NCBI RefSeq assembly: GCF_000241485.1
Contig: NZ_JH584241.1
Span: 2,325,096-2,389,095 of the forward strand
Reading direction: 5' to 3'
Origin: Sphingomonas sp. PAMC 26605
GTDB lineage: Bacteria; Pseudomonadota; Alphaproteobacteria; Sphingomonadales; Sphingomonadaceae
DNA length: 64,000 bases
Shown here piece by piece: positions 1-9,376 of this stretch (position 1 is its first letter; each line of letters starts with the position of its first letter). The position numbers and the translations under genes were made by a program. The notes beneath the pieces were generated by a model. It did not search any database and was not told the origin of the DNA. It saw only the letters and a program-made list of their open reading frames with translations.

Positions 1-230
1 TTGCATTGATGACGCGCGTCTTGCCGGTGGCTGCACCGGGCGAGGATTCGACCGGCAAGGATCTCGGCATCCTGACCACCGCGATCAACGTTCCGCAGAT
101 CCTCAGCCCGGTGATGGCGGCGGCGCTGCTGCATGCCACCGGCAACAACTACCCGCTGCTGTTCGTCGTGTCGGGCGCGTTCGTGGTGTTCGGCGCATGC
201 CTCGTGCTGCCGATCCGATCGGTGCGATGA
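1..230 (+). CDS. MFS transporter, C-terminal fragment
   Basis: The reading frame enters from outside the window and ends at 230, giving the last 75 or so residues of a membrane protein. Two hydrophobic helices are visible (around ILSPVMAAALLH and LLFVVSGAFVVFGACLVL), ending in a short basic tail, as in the last two helices of major facilitator sugar transporters. Its TGA overlaps the ATG of the downstream lactonase (ATGA), so it is probably the uptake step of the deoxysugar operon that follows. The substrate (L-fucose, L-rhamnose or an oligosaccharide) cannot be read from this fragment. Confidence 0.75.
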   Translation, partial: ALMTRVLPVAAPGEDSTGKDLGILTTAINVPQILSPVMAAALLHATGNNYPLLFVVSGAFVVFGACLVLPIRSVR

Positions 231-1069
231 TGCGGTTGATCGACGCCCACCAGCATTTCTGGTCGCTCGCCACGCCGGGCACGACCTGGCCGACCGCCGC
301 CGAAGCCGAGATCCATCGCGACTTCGGCCCCGAAGACCTGATCGCCGCAACCGCCGGTCTGCCGCTCGACGGCACCGTGCTCGTCCAATCGCAGCCGAGC
401 GATGCGGATACCGACTGGATGATGGCGCTGGCGGAGCGCACCCCGCTGGTCCGGGCGGTCGTCGGCTGGGTCGAGCTGGCCGACCGGGGTGCGCCCGAGC
501 GCATCCGGGAGGTCGCGCGGCATCCCAAAGTCCGCGGCGTTCGGCCGATGCTGCAATCGATCGCCGATACCGACTGGCTGCTGCAGGATTCGCTGACCCC
601 GGCGCTCGAGGCGGTTCAGGCCTCGGGATTGCGGCTCGACGCGCTCGTCCAGCCGCGGCACCTGCCGATGCTCGCGCGCTTTGCCGAACGCTGGCCCGAC
701 CTCCCGATCGTGATCGATCACGCCGCCAAGCCCAAGGCGGCGGATACGATCCTCGACCCATGGCGCGACGATATCGCGCGGCTCGCGGGGCTTGGCCTGC
801 ACTGCAAACTGTCGGGCCTGCGCACCGAACAGGCGCCGGGGCAGCCGGCTGCGGACCTGACGCCCTATGTCGAACATCTCGTGCGCAGCTTCGGCGAGCG
901 CTTGATGTGGGGCAGCGATTGGCCGGTGCTGCTGCTGTCGGGCGACGACTGGCGGCAATGGCATGACGATGCGCGGGCGCTCGCCGAGCGGGCCGGGGCC
1001 GATGCCGCGCGCCTCTTCGCGGGCGCGGCGACCGAGTTCTACGCTTTGGAGAGTGCGGATGCGTCCTGA
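227..1069 (+). CDS. Amidohydrolase-family sugar lactonase (L-fuconolactonase/L-rhamnonolactonase type)
   Basis: A 280-residue TIM-barrel amidohydrolase of the COG3618 type, which hydrolyses sugar 1,4-lactones to aldonates. The N-terminus has the metal-site motif DAHQHFW (His8, His10) and the C-terminal part has WGSDWPV with the conserved Asp (about residue 231). The start at 227 is chosen because it overlaps the stop of the upstream transporter and puts DAHQHFW at the expected distance; ATG 230 is equally possible. Followed within the same operon by an SDR dehydrogenase, lactate dehydrogenase and FAH hydrolase, which makes a role in L-fucose or L-rhamnose oxidation likely. The exact lactone is an inference. 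Confidence 0.85.
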   Translation: MMRLIDAHQHFWSLATPGTTWPTAAEAEIHRDFGPEDLIAATAGLPLDGTVLVQSQPSDADTDWMMALAERTPLVRAVVGWVELADRGAPERIREVARHPKVRGVRPMLQSIADTDWLLQDSLTPALEAVQASGLRLDALVQPRHLPMLARFAERWPDLPIVIDHAAKPKAADTILDPWRDDIARLAGLGLHCKLSGLRTEQAPGQPAADLTPYVEHLVRSFGERLMWGSDWPVLLLSGDDWRQWHDDARALAERAGADAARLFAGAATEFYALESADAS

Positions 1070-3149
1070 TCGGCTTGTTCTCGCTGCCGTCTGCGCGATC
1101 GCCGGCGTCGCTCCGGCAATGGCGCAACGCGCCGACCCGTCCGACATCCCGGTCTATGTGGCGCCCGTCGTCAGCAAGGAGCAGACCGCGGGCAATATCC
1201 ATATCTCGAGTCGGCCCGCGCCGGTGCCGGTGGTGCTGGCGGTGTCGCCGCACGGGTCGGACGAGGGCGACGGCACGGCGGCGCACCCGTTCGCAACGCT
1301 CACCCGCGCGCAGGCGGCGGTGCGGCGGCTTAACGCCGATCATGACGTGACGGTGCTGCTCGGCGACGGTGTCTACCGGTTGCGCGCGCCGTTGCGCCTG
1401 ACCGCGGCGGATGGCGGCCAGAACAGCTATACCGTGCGCTGGGAAGCCGCACCCGGCGCGCATCCGGTGCTGTCGGGCGGGACGCCGGTGACGGGCTGGA
1501 CGCTCGCCGACCGCACGCGCGGCATCTGGAGCGCCGACATTCCGCGCGGGATCGATCCGCGGCAACTCTGGGTCGGCGGCCATATGGCGCCCCGCGCCGC
1601 GGTCCGCGCGCCGCGTAGCGCCTTCACCTTCGACAAGACCGGGATCACGATCGTCGATCCGGCGTGGCGCGCGCTCGCGAAGCTGCCCGACCAGAGCCGC
1701 ATCGAGGTCGAGGCGACCGGCTGGTTCACCGACCGCCATGCGATGGTCGCGCGGATCGACGGCGACCGCATCGTCATGCAGCAGCCGGGCTGGCGCAACA
1801 ATCTCGTCGGCTACGACACGCTCGCGCGCTCGGTATGGGGCGACAATGCCGGCCTGTTCTTCGTCAACGCGCGCGCCTTCCTGCGCGATCCGGGTCAATG
1901 GTATGCCGATCCGGCGGCGGGGAAGCTCTATTACAAGCCGCTCGCGGGCGAGGACATGCAGCGGATCGAGGTCGTGCTGCCGCGCCTCGAATTCCTGCTG
2001 TCGATCGCCGGCAGCTATAACGCGCCGATCAAGGACCTGCAGATCCGCGGCCTGAGCTTCCGCCACACGAGCTGGCTGCTGCCATCGGGGCCCGAGGGCT
2101 ATGCCAGCCAGCAGAGCGGATCGTTCCTCGCTGGCGACTGGAGCGGCTATCCCGACGATCCGATCCGCGATTGCTCGTGGGGCTGCTGGCCATTCGAGGC
2201 GATGCGCAACCGCTGGCGTCAGCAGCCGGCGGCGGTGCAGGTCGCAGCCGCGACGCGGGTCGTGTTCGATCATGACGAATTCACCCAGCTCGGCCAGATC
2301 GCGCTCGGCATCGGCAACAATCCCGATGCCAATGACAGCGGCGTCGGCCTCGGCACCAGCGCGATCGAGGTGCGCCGCTCGCGCTTCACCGATCTCGCCG
2401 GCGGCGCGATCATGGTCGGCGGCGTGCGGCCCGACGCGCATCATCCGTCGCGCCGCGAAATGGGCGTGCGCGACATCGTAATCAGCAACAATCTGGTGCG
2501 CACCGTGTCGCAGCATTACCGCGAGCAGGCGGCGATCCTCGTCACCTATGCCAGCGGCGCGGTGGTGTGGCACAACGACGTGTCGGGCGCGCCGTATGAC
2601 GGGATCGACATCGGCTGGGGCTGGGGCGCGAACGACCCCGGCGGCAACGCGGCCTATTTCACCCCGAGCCGCGGCTATTACAACCAGCCCGGCAATCTGG
2701 TGTACGACACGCCGACGACGCTGCGCGACACCGTCGTCGTCGGCAACCGCGTCCACGACGTCAAGCAATGGTTCCCCGATGGCGGCGCGATCTACCATCT
2801 TTCGGCCGACCCAGGCGCGCTGATCGCCGAGAATTACATTTACGACGTGCCGGGCGGGATCGCGATGTATCTCGACGAGGGATCGCGCTACGTCACGCTG
2901 CGCAACAATGCGATCGGGAATGTCGGCGTGTGGCTCAACCTCAATTCGCAGAACAATCTCGCGCCGCGCCGTACCGCGATGGACAATCTCGCGATCGCCA
3001 ACTGGCATGATTCGGGGCGGCGGACGGGGGCATGGACGCCGTATCTCAACAATCGCGATGTCGACACGGTGGTCGTCGCGAACGGCGCCTGGCCCGATGC
3101 CGCGAAGGATGTCATCGCGCATGCCGGGATCGAACCCGAAAAGCCTTGA
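1059..3149 (+). CDS. Secreted right-handed beta-helix protein, GH141-like (candidate alpha-L-fucosidase)
   Basis: A 696-residue protein with a clear signal peptide (MRPDRLVLAAVCAIAGVAPAMAQ), so it acts in the periplasm or outside. The start at 1059 overlaps the end of the lactonase and gives this signal sequence. After the leader comes the pattern typical of right-handed parallel beta-helix glycosidases (VSPHGSDEGDGTAAHPF, then VTVLLGDGVYRL, then HPVLSGGTPVTGW), with many Asn/Asp-rich coils later (VVVGNRVHDV, LRNNAIGNVG). This arrangement resembles CAZy family GH141, which includes alpha-L-fucosidases. Its place inside a fucose-type catabolic operon supports release of a 6-deoxysugar from a glycan. 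The fold call is firm, the fucosidase activity inferred. Confidence 0.75.
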   Translation: MRPDRLVLAAVCAIAGVAPAMAQRADPSDIPVYVAPVVSKEQTAGNIHISSRPAPVPVVLAVSPHGSDEGDGTAAHPFATLTRAQAAVRRLNADHDVTVLLGDGVYRLRAPLRLTAADGGQNSYTVRWEAAPGAHPVLSGGTPVTGWTLADRTRGIWSADIPRGIDPRQLWVGGHMAPRAAVRAPRSAFTFDKTGITIVDPAWRALAKLPDQSRIEVEATGWFTDRHAMVARIDGDRIVMQQPGWRNNLVGYDTLARSVWGDNAGLFFVNARAFLRDPGQWYADPAAGKLYYKPLAGEDMQRIEVVLPRLEFLLSIAGSYNAPIKDLQIRGLSFRHTSWLLPSGPEGYASQQSGSFLAGDWSGYPDDPIRDCSWGCWPFEAMRNRWRQQPAAVQVAAATRVVFDHDEFTQLGQIALGIGNNPDANDSGVGLGTSAIEVRRSRFTDLAGGAIMVGGVRPDAHHPSRREMGVRDIVISNNLVRTVSQHYREQAAILVTYASGAVVWHNDVSGAPYDGIDIGWGWGANDPGGNAAYFTPSRGYYNQPGNLVYDTPTTLRDTVVVGNRVHDVKQWFPDGGAIYHLSADPGALIAENYIYDVPGGIAMYLDEGSRYVTLRNNAIGNVGVWLNLNSQNNLAPRRTAMDNLAIANWHDSGRRTGAWTPYLNNRDVDTVVVANGAWPDAAKDVIAHAGIEPEKP

Positions 3150-3195
3150 GCGACCTGCGCGCCCGACTGTCGCCCCACACCGAAGGAAACCAACC

Positions 3196-3927
3196 ATGCC
3201 CCGTCTCGCCGAAAAGCGCGTCCTCGTCACTGGCGCTGCCCAGGGCATCGGCCGCGCCATTGCCGAATTGTTCGTCCGCGAGGGTGCGTCGGTGATCGCG
3301 CTCGATCTCAAGGCCGATGCGCTCGCCACGTTGACGGGATGCGAACCGCTCGTCGTCGATCTGCTCGATCCGGCGGCGGTGGCGCATGCCGGAGCGGCGG
3401 CGGGGAGGCTCGACGTGCTGGTCAATTGCGCGGGCTATGTCGATTCGGGCGATCTGCTGAGCGTCACCGAGCGCGGGCTCGATTTGTCGTTCGACCTCAA
3501 CGTCCGCGCGACGATCCGGATGACGCAGGCGGTGCTGCCGGCGATGCTCGCGGCGGGGCGCGGCGCGATCGTCAATATCGCCTCGGTCGCGGGCGCGATG
3601 ATCGGCGTCCCCAACCGACTGGCTTATTGCGCGTCGAAAGGCGCGGTCGCTGGGCTGACGCGCTCGATCGCACTCGATTATGTCGGCAAGGGCATCCGCT
3701 GCAATGCGATCTGCCCCGGCACGGTGCAGTCGCCGTCGCTCGATGAACGGCTCGAGGCGACCGGCGACGCAGCCGCCGCGCGCGCGGCCTTCGTCGCGCG
3801 GCAGCCGATGGGGCGGATCGGCACGGCCGAGGAGATCGCGTCGCTCGCGCTCTATCTCGCCAGCGACGAGAGCGTCTATGTCACCGGCAGCGCCATCGCG
3901 ATCGATGGCGGATGGACGATGGCCTGA
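3196..3927 (+). CDS. SDR dehydrogenase, likely 2-keto-3-deoxy-L-fuconate/rhamnonate 4-dehydrogenase
   Basis: A 243-residue classical short-chain dehydrogenase: cofactor motif TGAAQGIG (residues 12-19), NCAG, active-site Ser in NIASVAG, Tyr144 and Lys148 in YCASK, and the terminal IDGGW. The start at 3196 follows the GGAA-containing stretch CGAAGGAAACC. In the non-phosphorylative L-fucose pathway, and the parallel L-rhamnose diketo-hydrolase pathway known in Sphingomonas, an SDR oxidises the 2-keto-3-deoxy acid to the 2,4-diketo acid, which a FAH-family enzyme then cleaves. A FAH enzyme is present two genes downstream, so this step is the most economical assignment. Substrate stereochemistry is not visible. 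Confidence 0.85.
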   Translation: MPRLAEKRVLVTGAAQGIGRAIAELFVREGASVIALDLKADALATLTGCEPLVVDLLDPAAVAHAGAAAGRLDVLVNCAGYVDSGDLLSVTERGLDLSFDLNVRATIRMTQAVLPAMLAAGRGAIVNIASVAGAMIGVPNRLAYCASKGAVAGLTRSIALDYVGKGIRCNAICPGTVQSPSLDERLEATGDAAAARAAFVARQPMGRIGTAEEIASLALYLASDESVYVTGSAIAIDGGWTMA

Positions 3928-3931
3928 CCGC

Positions 3932-5101
3932 ATGAGCATCATCGCCGCGATCGACGATTTCCGGGAAGCCGCGCGCCGCAGGCTGCCACGCTTCCTGTTC
4001 GACTATGCCGATGGCGGCGCGATGGGCGAGCACACCATGCGCCGCAACGGGGCGGACCTTGCCGACATCGCGCTGCGTCAGCGCGTGTTGCAGGACGTCG
4101 CCGAGATCGACCTTTCGACGCAATGGTTCGGCGAGCGCGTGCCGCTGCCGGTCGCGCTCGGGCCGATCGGGATCGGCGGGATGTTCCGCCGCCGCGGCGA
4201 AGTCCAGGCGGCGCGTGCGGCGGCGCGGCAGGGCATTCCGTTCACCCTCTCGACCGTGGGGATCTGCCCGCTCGCGGAACTGCGCGCCGGTGCGCCCGAT
4301 GCGAACCTGTGGTTCCAGCTCTACGTCGTGCGCGACCGCGGCTTCATGCGCGACCTGATCGCCGAGGCGCGCGCGCAAGGGGCGACGACGCTGGTCTTCA
4401 CCGTCGACATGCCGACCCCGGGAATCCGCCACCGCGACCTCCATTCGGGCATGTCGGGCCCGGGCGGTCCTGTCCGGCGCGCGCTGCAGGCGATGGGCAA
4501 GCCGCACTGGGCGTGGGACGTCGGCCTGCGCGGGCGGCCGCACCAGCTCGGCAACCTCGTGCCGGTGCTCGGCGCGGACAGCGGCATGAACGATTACATC
4601 GGCTGGCTCGCCGAGAATTTCGATCCCGGCATCCGCTGGAAGGATCTCGACTGGCTGCGCGACGCATGGGACGGCCCGGTCGTCGTCAAGGGGATCCTCG
4701 ATCCCGAGGATGCGCGCGAGGCGGCGGCCTATGGCGCGCAAGGGCTGGTCGTGTCGAACCACGGCGGGCGCCAGCTCGACGGCGTGCTGTCGACAGCCCG
4801 CGCGCTGCCCGCGATCGCCGATGCGGTCGGCGACCGGATGACGATCCTCGCCGATGGCGGCGTGCGCTCGGGTCTCGATGTCATTCGCCTGCTCGCGCTC
4901 GGGGCCGACGGCGTGCTGCTCGGCCGCGCCTGGCTGTGGGCGCTCGCCGCCGCGGGCGAGGCCGGGGTTGATCGCATGCTGGCGATGCTCGAGAAGGAAA
5001 TGCGCGTGACGCTGACGCTCGCCGGCTGCAACCGGGTCGAGGCGCTCGACCGAACCATTCTCGCCGACGATCGGTTCGGCCTTTCCAGAAGGACATCCTG
5101 A
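3932..5101 (+). CDS. lldD: FMN-dependent L-lactate dehydrogenase (alpha-hydroxy-acid oxidase family)
   Basis: A 389-residue member of the FMN-dependent alpha-hydroxy-acid dehydrogenase family. Visible hallmarks are the N-terminal [10 protein letters not shown], the FMN-binding PIGIGGMF region, WFQLYV, and the catalytic [10 protein letters not shown] (His277, Arg280) near the C-terminus. It starts 5 bases after the SDR stop and ends 1 base before the FAH start, so all three are in one operon. Oxidising L-lactate to pyruvate makes sense here because cleavage of the 2,4-diketo-3-deoxy acid by the next gene product yields pyruvate plus L-lactate. A related 2-hydroxy acid as substrate cannot be excluded. 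Confidence 0.9.
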   Translation: MSIIAAIDDFREAARRRLPRFLFDYADGGAMGEHTMRRNGADLADIALRQRVLQDVAEIDLSTQWFGERVPLPVALGPIGIGGMFRRRGEVQAARAAARQGIPFTLSTVGICPLAELRAGAPDANLWFQLYVVRDRGFMRDLIAEARAQGATTLVFTVDMPTPGIRHRDLHSGMSGPGGPVRRALQAMGKPHWAWDVGLRGRPHQLGNLVPVLGADSGMNDYIGWLAENFDPGIRWKDLDWLRDAWDGPVVVKGILDPEDAREAAAYGAQGLVVSNHGGRQLDGVLSTARALPAIADAVGDRMTILADGGVRSGLDVIRLLALGADGVLLGRAWLWALAAAGEAGVDRMLAMLEKEMRVTLTLAGCNRVEALDRTILADDRFGLSRRTS

Positions 5102-5102
5102 T

Positions 5103-5954
5103 ATGAAGCTTTGCCGATTTGGCGCGCCGGGTGCCGAGCAGCCGGGCGTGGTCGATGCGACCGGCCGTATCCGCGATCTGTCGGGCGTCGTCGCCGACAT
5201 CGACGCCGGCGTCCTCTCCGGCGAGGGGCTCGCGCGATTGCTCGCGCTCGATGTCGAGGCCTTGCCCTTCGCCCCCGAAGGCGCACGCTATGGCGTGCCG
5301 GTCGCGGGAACGCGCAAGTTCATCGCGATCGGGCTGAACTATGCCGATCACGCCGCCGAATCGAACCTGCCTATCCCGTCCGAGCCCGTCGTGTTCAACA
5401 AATGGGTCAATTGCCTGCAGGGCGCGAACGACCCGGTAGCCATTCCGCGCGGCTCGACCAAGACCGATTGGGAGGTCGAACTCGGCGTCGTGATCGGTGC
5501 GCGCGCCTACAACGTCTCGGAAAGCGACGCGCTGGCCCATGTCGCGGGCTATTGCGTCGTCAACGACGTGTCGGAGCGCGCGTGGCAGCAGGAGCGGGGT
5601 CCCACCTGGGACAAGGGCAAGGGGTTCCCGACCTTCGGTCCGGTTGGCCCGTGGCTCGTCACGACCGACGAGATCCGCGATCCGCAGGCGCTCGGGCTGT
5701 GGCTCGAGGTCAACGGCAAGCGCGTTCAGAACGGCAATACCGCGACGATGGTCTTCCCGGTGGCCGAGATCGTGGCGTATTGCTCGCAGTTCATGGAGCT
5801 CGAACCCGGCGACATCATCACCACCGGCACGCCGCCGGGAGTCGGCTTGGGGCAGAAGCCCGCGCCTTGGTATCTCAAGGTCGGCGACAGCATCCGGCTC
5901 GGCATCGATGGCTTGGGGGAACAGCGGCAGGAGTGTGTCGCGACCCGCGGTTAG
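5103..5954 (+). CDS. FAH-family hydrolase (2,4-diketo-3-deoxy-L-fuconate/rhamnonate hydrolase type)
   Basis: A 283-residue fumarylacetoacetate-hydrolase-family enzyme. The metal-binding acids are seen as Glu124 and Glu126 in DWEVELGVV and Asp155 in VVNDVSERAWQ; KFIAIGLNYADHAAE and the later TGTPPGVGLGQKP are typical of the family. Known relatives cleave 2,4-diketo-3-deoxy-L-fuconate or -rhamnonate to pyruvate and L-lactate. It is the last gene of the operon and is immediately preceded by lldD, which would use the lactate. The choice between fucose and rhamnose is open; the family call is strong. Confidence 0.9.
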   Translation: MKLCRFGAPGAEQPGVVDATGRIRDLSGVVADIDAGVLSGEGLARLLALDVEALPFAPEGARYGVPVAGTRKFIAIGLNYADHAAESNLPIPSEPVVFNKWVNCLQGANDPVAIPRGSTKTDWEVELGVVIGARAYNVSESDALAHVAGYCVVNDVSERAWQQERGPTWDKGKGFPTFGPVGPWLVTTDEIRDPQALGLWLEVNGKRVQNGNTATMVFPVAEIVAYCSQFMELEPGDIITTGTPPGVGLGQKPAPWYLKVGDSIRLGIDGLGEQRQECVATRG

Positions 5955-5960
5955 CCAGAT

Positions 5961-5998
5961 CGAAGGGTGCGGCGTGGGTTTCTCACGCGGCGCCCTTC
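5961..5998. terminator. Hairpin between convergent FAH and LysR genes
   Basis: An inverted repeat with arms of about 16 bp (CGAAGGGTGCGGCGTG and CACGCGGCGCCCTTCG, two mismatches) lies around the convergent gene ends, overlapping the last codons of the LysR gene. No long T-tract follows, so it would be a weak intrinsic terminator or an RNA-stabilising stem. Confidence 0.4.
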
Positions 5999-6882
5999 GC
6001 GACATGGCTGGCCATTCCCGCGACCAGCGCAGCGAAGACGATGCGCATGCGATGGGTCGAGCGCAAATCCTCGTGCATCGCGATCCACACGGGCAGGTAC
6101 GCGACGAACGTCTCGCGCAGCACGGGCACGAGCATAGGGTCGCGCGCGGCGATCGGATCCTGCATCACCCCGATGCCAAACCCCGCCCGCACCGCGGCGA
6201 GTTGGGCGAGCTGGTTGTCGGTGCGCAGCGTGAAGCGCGGCAGGTCGGGCCAGACGGCCTCGATCGACCGCAGCGACGCCGAGTCGCGATCGAACCCGAT
6301 CACCGCGTGATCGCCGAGGTCGGCCGGGCGCTCGATCGGCCGCGATCGCGCGAGATAGTCGCGTCGGGCGTAGAAACCGAGCCCGATCCGTCCCACCGAC
6401 TTGACGAGCAGCGCCTGCTGCTTGGGTTGCGTCATCCGGACCGCGATGTCGGCATCGCGGCGGAGCAGGTCGGAGGTGGTGTCGGTGAGCAGGAGTTCGA
6501 GCGTCAGGCCGGGATGCGCGCGGTGCAGTGTCGCCAATATCGGCGGCAGCACTTCGGCACCGATCACCTCGCTCGCGCTGATGCGCACGACACCGCTGGC
6601 CGCGTCGGCCGGGGCCGAGGCGGTGCGGACCAATGCGGCGGCGGCCGCCGCCATCGCCTCGGCATGCGGCGCCAGCGCGCGCGCAAGCTCGGTCGGCTGG
6701 AGACCGCGCGCGGAGCGCGTGAAAAGCGCACCCGTTTCGAGCATCGCCTCGAGCTCGGCGATATGCCGGCCCATCGTCGGCTGGGTGAGGCCGAGCGCGC
6801 GCGCCGCGCGCGACAGGCTCCCCATGCGCATCACCGCATCGAAGGTGCGCCATAGCTCCCAGCCCGGGCCCGCTGTGTCCAT
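5983..6882 (-). CDS. LysR-family transcriptional regulator
   Basis: A 299-residue LysR-type regulator. The N-terminal winged helix-turn-helix is visible at about residues 10-60 (WELWRTFDAVMRMGSLSRAA, then LGLTQPTMGRHIAELE, then LFTRSARGLQPT), followed by a periplasmic-binding-protein-like effector domain from about residue 90. It is convergent to the sugar operon and divergent from the SDR-like gene at 6973 across 90 bp. LysR proteins usually control the divergent neighbour, so that gene is the first candidate target. The effector is unknown. Confidence 0.92.
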   Translation of the reverse strand: MDTAGPGWELWRTFDAVMRMGSLSRAARALGLTQPTMGRHIAELEAMLETGALFTRSARGLQPTELARALAPHAEAMAAAAAALVRTASAPADAASGVVRISASEVIGAEVLPPILATLHRAHPGLTLELLLTDTTSDLLRRDADIAVRMTQPKQQALLVKSVGRIGLGFYARRDYLARSRPIERPADLGDHAVIGFDRDSASLRSIEAVWPDLPRFTLRTDNQLAQLAAVRAGFGIGVMQDPIAARDPMLVPVLRETFVAYLPVWIAMHEDLRSTHRMRIVFAALVAGMASHVAKGAA

Positions 6883-6972
6883 GCGCTTTTGTATAGCAGA
6901 CCTGCAGCTTTCGGCAATTTTCGTTTAGCGCCGAAGCGTTCATCCCTGCCTCCAGCAGCAAAGAGGTGAGAC

Positions 6973-7932
6973 ATGACGAACGCAACACAGACGGCGCTGG
7001 TGCTCGGCGCGACGGGTGGCATCGGAAGCGAAATCGCACGGACGTTGCGCGCGCGGGGCTGGGCGGTGCGCGCCCTCCATCGCGACCCGAACCGCGCCGC
7101 GCCGGGCAATCCCGATCGGGAGTGGGTCGAGGGAGACGCGATGGACGGTGCGTCGGTGCGCCGCGCGGCGGACGGGGTCGCGGTGATCGTGCATGCGGTC
7201 AATCCGCCGGGCTATCGCAACTGGGCGGGGCTGGTCCTGCCGATGCTCGACAGCACGATCGCCGCCGCGGTCGAGAGCGGGGCGCGGATCTTGCTGCCGG
7301 GGACGGTGTACAATTACGGCGCCGACGCGGGCGCGGCCGTCGACGAATTAGCGCCGCAGAATCCCGTGACGCGCAAGGGGCGGATTCGCGTCGAGATGGA
7401 GCGCCGTTTGCAGGAGGCGAGCCGCCACGGCGCCAAGGCGCTGGTGGTGCGGGCCGGCGACTTTTACGGGCCGCGGTGTGGCAATAGCTGGCTGGCGCAG
7501 GGGATGGTGCCGACCGCCGGCCGGGTGAAGCGGATCTTCAATCCGGCGCGCGCCGGGATTGGGCATGCCTGGGCATATCTGCCCGATCTCGCCGAGACGA
7601 TGGCGCGTTTGCTCGAACGGCCCGAGGCGCTCGCCGACTTCGACAGCTTCAACTTCGGCGGAACCTGGGTCGAAGACAATCGCGCCTTCGCCGAGGCGAT
7701 CCGCCGCGCCGTGGCGCGCCCGGGGGTACCGATCTATCGTTTTCCGTGGCCGGTAGTGCACGCCGTCGCGCCGTTCAACGAGACCATGCGCGAAATGCAG
7801 GAGATGCTCTATCTGTGGCGCCGCCCGCTGCGGCTCGTCGACACCAAGGTCCGGGGCTTGCTCGGCGACGTGCCGGCAACGCCGCTCGACGATGCGGTGC
7901 GCGCCACCTTGCAGGGGCTTGGGCGGTCCTGA
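6973..7932 (+). CDS. NAD(P)-binding atypical/extended SDR (NAD-dependent epimerase-like)
   Basis: A 319-residue Rossmann protein. The N-terminal LVLGATGGIGSEIA is the glycine-rich dinucleotide motif; VVRAGDFYGP and FNFGGTWVEDNRAFAEAI match extended/atypical SDR epimerase-like proteins. The usual catalytic YxxxK is not clear: the corresponding stretch reads RKGRIRVEME, so it may be a non-epimerase oxidoreductase or an NAD(P) sensor. A good ribosome site (AGAGGTGAG) precedes ATG 6973. It is divergent from the LysR gene and probably controlled by it. No specific substrate can be given. Confidence 0.75.
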   Translation: MTNATQTALVLGATGGIGSEIARTLRARGWAVRALHRDPNRAAPGNPDREWVEGDAMDGASVRRAADGVAVIVHAVNPPGYRNWAGLVLPMLDSTIAAAVESGARILLPGTVYNYGADAGAAVDELAPQNPVTRKGRIRVEMERRLQEASRHGAKALVVRAGDFYGPRCGNSWLAQGMVPTAGRVKRIFNPARAGIGHAWAYLPDLAETMARLLERPEALADFDSFNFGGTWVEDNRAFAEAIRRAVARPGVPIYRFPWPVVHAVAPFNETMREMQEMLYLWRRPLRLVDTKVRGLLGDVPATPLDDAVRATLQGLGRS

Positions 7933-7942
7933 CGGCGCACGG

Positions 7943-9376
7943 CTAGGCGGGATTCGCGGCCCGGTCCCCGCCTTTGCGGTCCAGCGTCGCAAAGGCCGCG
8001 ATGCCCGCGGCAACCGCCGAAACGGCGGCTGCGAGCGCCGCGATCCGGAACCCGCCGACGAGCGCGGCGCCCGACGCGGTGATCACCGCGCCGGCCAGCG
8101 CGGTCGCGATCAGCCCGCCGGTACGCGCGATCGCGCTGTTGAAGCCCGATGCGGTGCCGGTATGCCGGTCATCGACCGACGAGAGCACCGCCGTGGTGAG
8201 CGGCGCGACCGCGCCCGCCATGCCGAGCGCGACGATCGCGATGCCGGGCAGCACGCCGGTCCAGTAGCTCGCGGTCGGATCGATCCGGCTCATCACGACG
8301 AACCCCGCGCCGGTGACGATCGGCCCGATGGTGAGCGGCAGGCGCGGCCCGATCCGCTCGGCCAGCCGCCCCGCGAGCCGCGACGCGACGCCGATCACGA
8401 TCGAGAAGGGCAGCAGCGCGAAGCCCGCCTGGCCCGGCGAATAGCCGCCACCGACGATGAGCAGATAGGGCAGCAGCACCAGCAGCCCGCCGAGCGCGCC
8501 GTAGAGCAATAGCGTGAGCAGCGTCAGCCCGACGAACGGCCGCGATGCGAACAGCGCGAGCGGCATCATCGCGCGCTCGCCGGCGCGATGCTCGGCCCAC
8601 AGGAAGGCGGCGAGCAGCGCAAGCCCGGCGCCGAGCCCGACCCAGCTGCCGGTCGACGCAGCGTGGCGGCTCGACCACAGCGTCAGCGCCCAGGTCAGCG
8701 CGCCGAGCGCCGCGGTCGCCAGCAGCGCACCGGTCCAGTCGAGCGGCTGATCGCCGCGCTTGCTCTCCGCGACGAAGCGGCGCGCGACGATGATCGCCGC
8801 GAGCGCGACGGGAAGATTGAGATAGAAGATCGCGCGCCAGCCGACCGTCCCGATCAGCCACCCGCCGAGCGGCGGCCCGATCGCGCTGGCGATCGCGCCG
8901 GCCGCCGCCCAGGTGCCGATCGCGCGCCCGCGCGCTTCGCCCTCGAACGAACTGCCGAGGATGCCGAGGCTGTTGGGCATCAGGATCGCCGCGCCTACGC
9001 CTTGCGCCGCGCGCGCGCCGAGCAGGACGGGCAGGTTGGGCGCGAACGCGCACCCCGCCGAGGCGAGCGCGAAAAGGGTGATGCCGAGCGTCAGCATGCG
9101 ACGGCGGCCAAAATGGTCGCCCGCCGCGCCGCCGAGCAGCAGCAGCGCCGACAGCGGCAGCAGATAGGCGTTGATGATCCACGGCACCGCCGCGGGATCG
9201 CCGCCGAGCTCATGGCCGATCGCGGGCAGCGCCACGTTCGTCACCGAGCCGTCGATAAAGGCGAGGCTCGAGGCGAGCATGGTCGCGGCGATCGTCCAAT
9301 TGGGATGCGCGACCGATCCGCCGCCTCCGGCATGTGCCTGGCCACGATCGCATTCGGTGGTGAGCGCGGGATTCAT
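7943..9376 (-). CDS. DHA2-family MFS drug efflux transporter (EmrB/QacA type)
   Basis: A 477-residue major facilitator protein with about 14 hydrophobic helices. The signature of the 14-TM drug:proton antiporter subfamily is visible: SLAFIDGSVTNVALPAIG in helix 1, WIINAYLLPLSALLLLGG, GDHFGRRRMLTLG after helix 2, and RAAQGVGAAILMPNSLGIL (motif C region). The start at 9376 is chosen because it gives the normal N-terminus and overlaps the tag stop by 4 bp (ATGA); the open frame further upstream is antisense to nothing real and is only the shadow of tag. Likely exports toxic organic compounds from the cytoplasm. Confidence 0.9.
   Translation of the reverse strand: MNPALTTECDRGQAHAGGGGSVAHPNWTIAATMLASSLAFIDGSVTNVALPAIGHELGGDPAAVPWIINAYLLPLSALLLLGGAAGDHFGRRRMLTLGITLFALASAGCAFAPNLPVLLGARAAQGVGAAILMPNSLGILGSSFEGEARGRAIGTWAAAGAIASAIGPPLGGWLIGTVGWRAIFYLNLPVALAAIIVARRFVAESKRGDQPLDWTGALLATAALGALTWALTLWSSRHAASTGSWVGLGAGLALLAAFLWAEHRAGERAMMPLALFASRPFVGLTLLTLLLYGALGGLLVLLPYLLIVGGGYSPGQAGFALLPFSIVIGVASRLAGRLAERIGPRLPLTIGPIVTGAGFVVMSRIDPTASYWTGVLPGIAIVALGMAGAVAPLTTAVLSSVDDRHTGTASGFNSAIARTGGLIATALAGAVITASGAALVGGFRIAALAAAVSAVAAGIAAFATLDRKGGDRAANPA

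Noticed and set aside
6973..7932. UDP-glucose 4-epimerase function for the SDR-like protein
   Set aside because: Lacks a clear YxxxK motif and nearby nucleotide-sugar genes, so no specific epimerase function was given.
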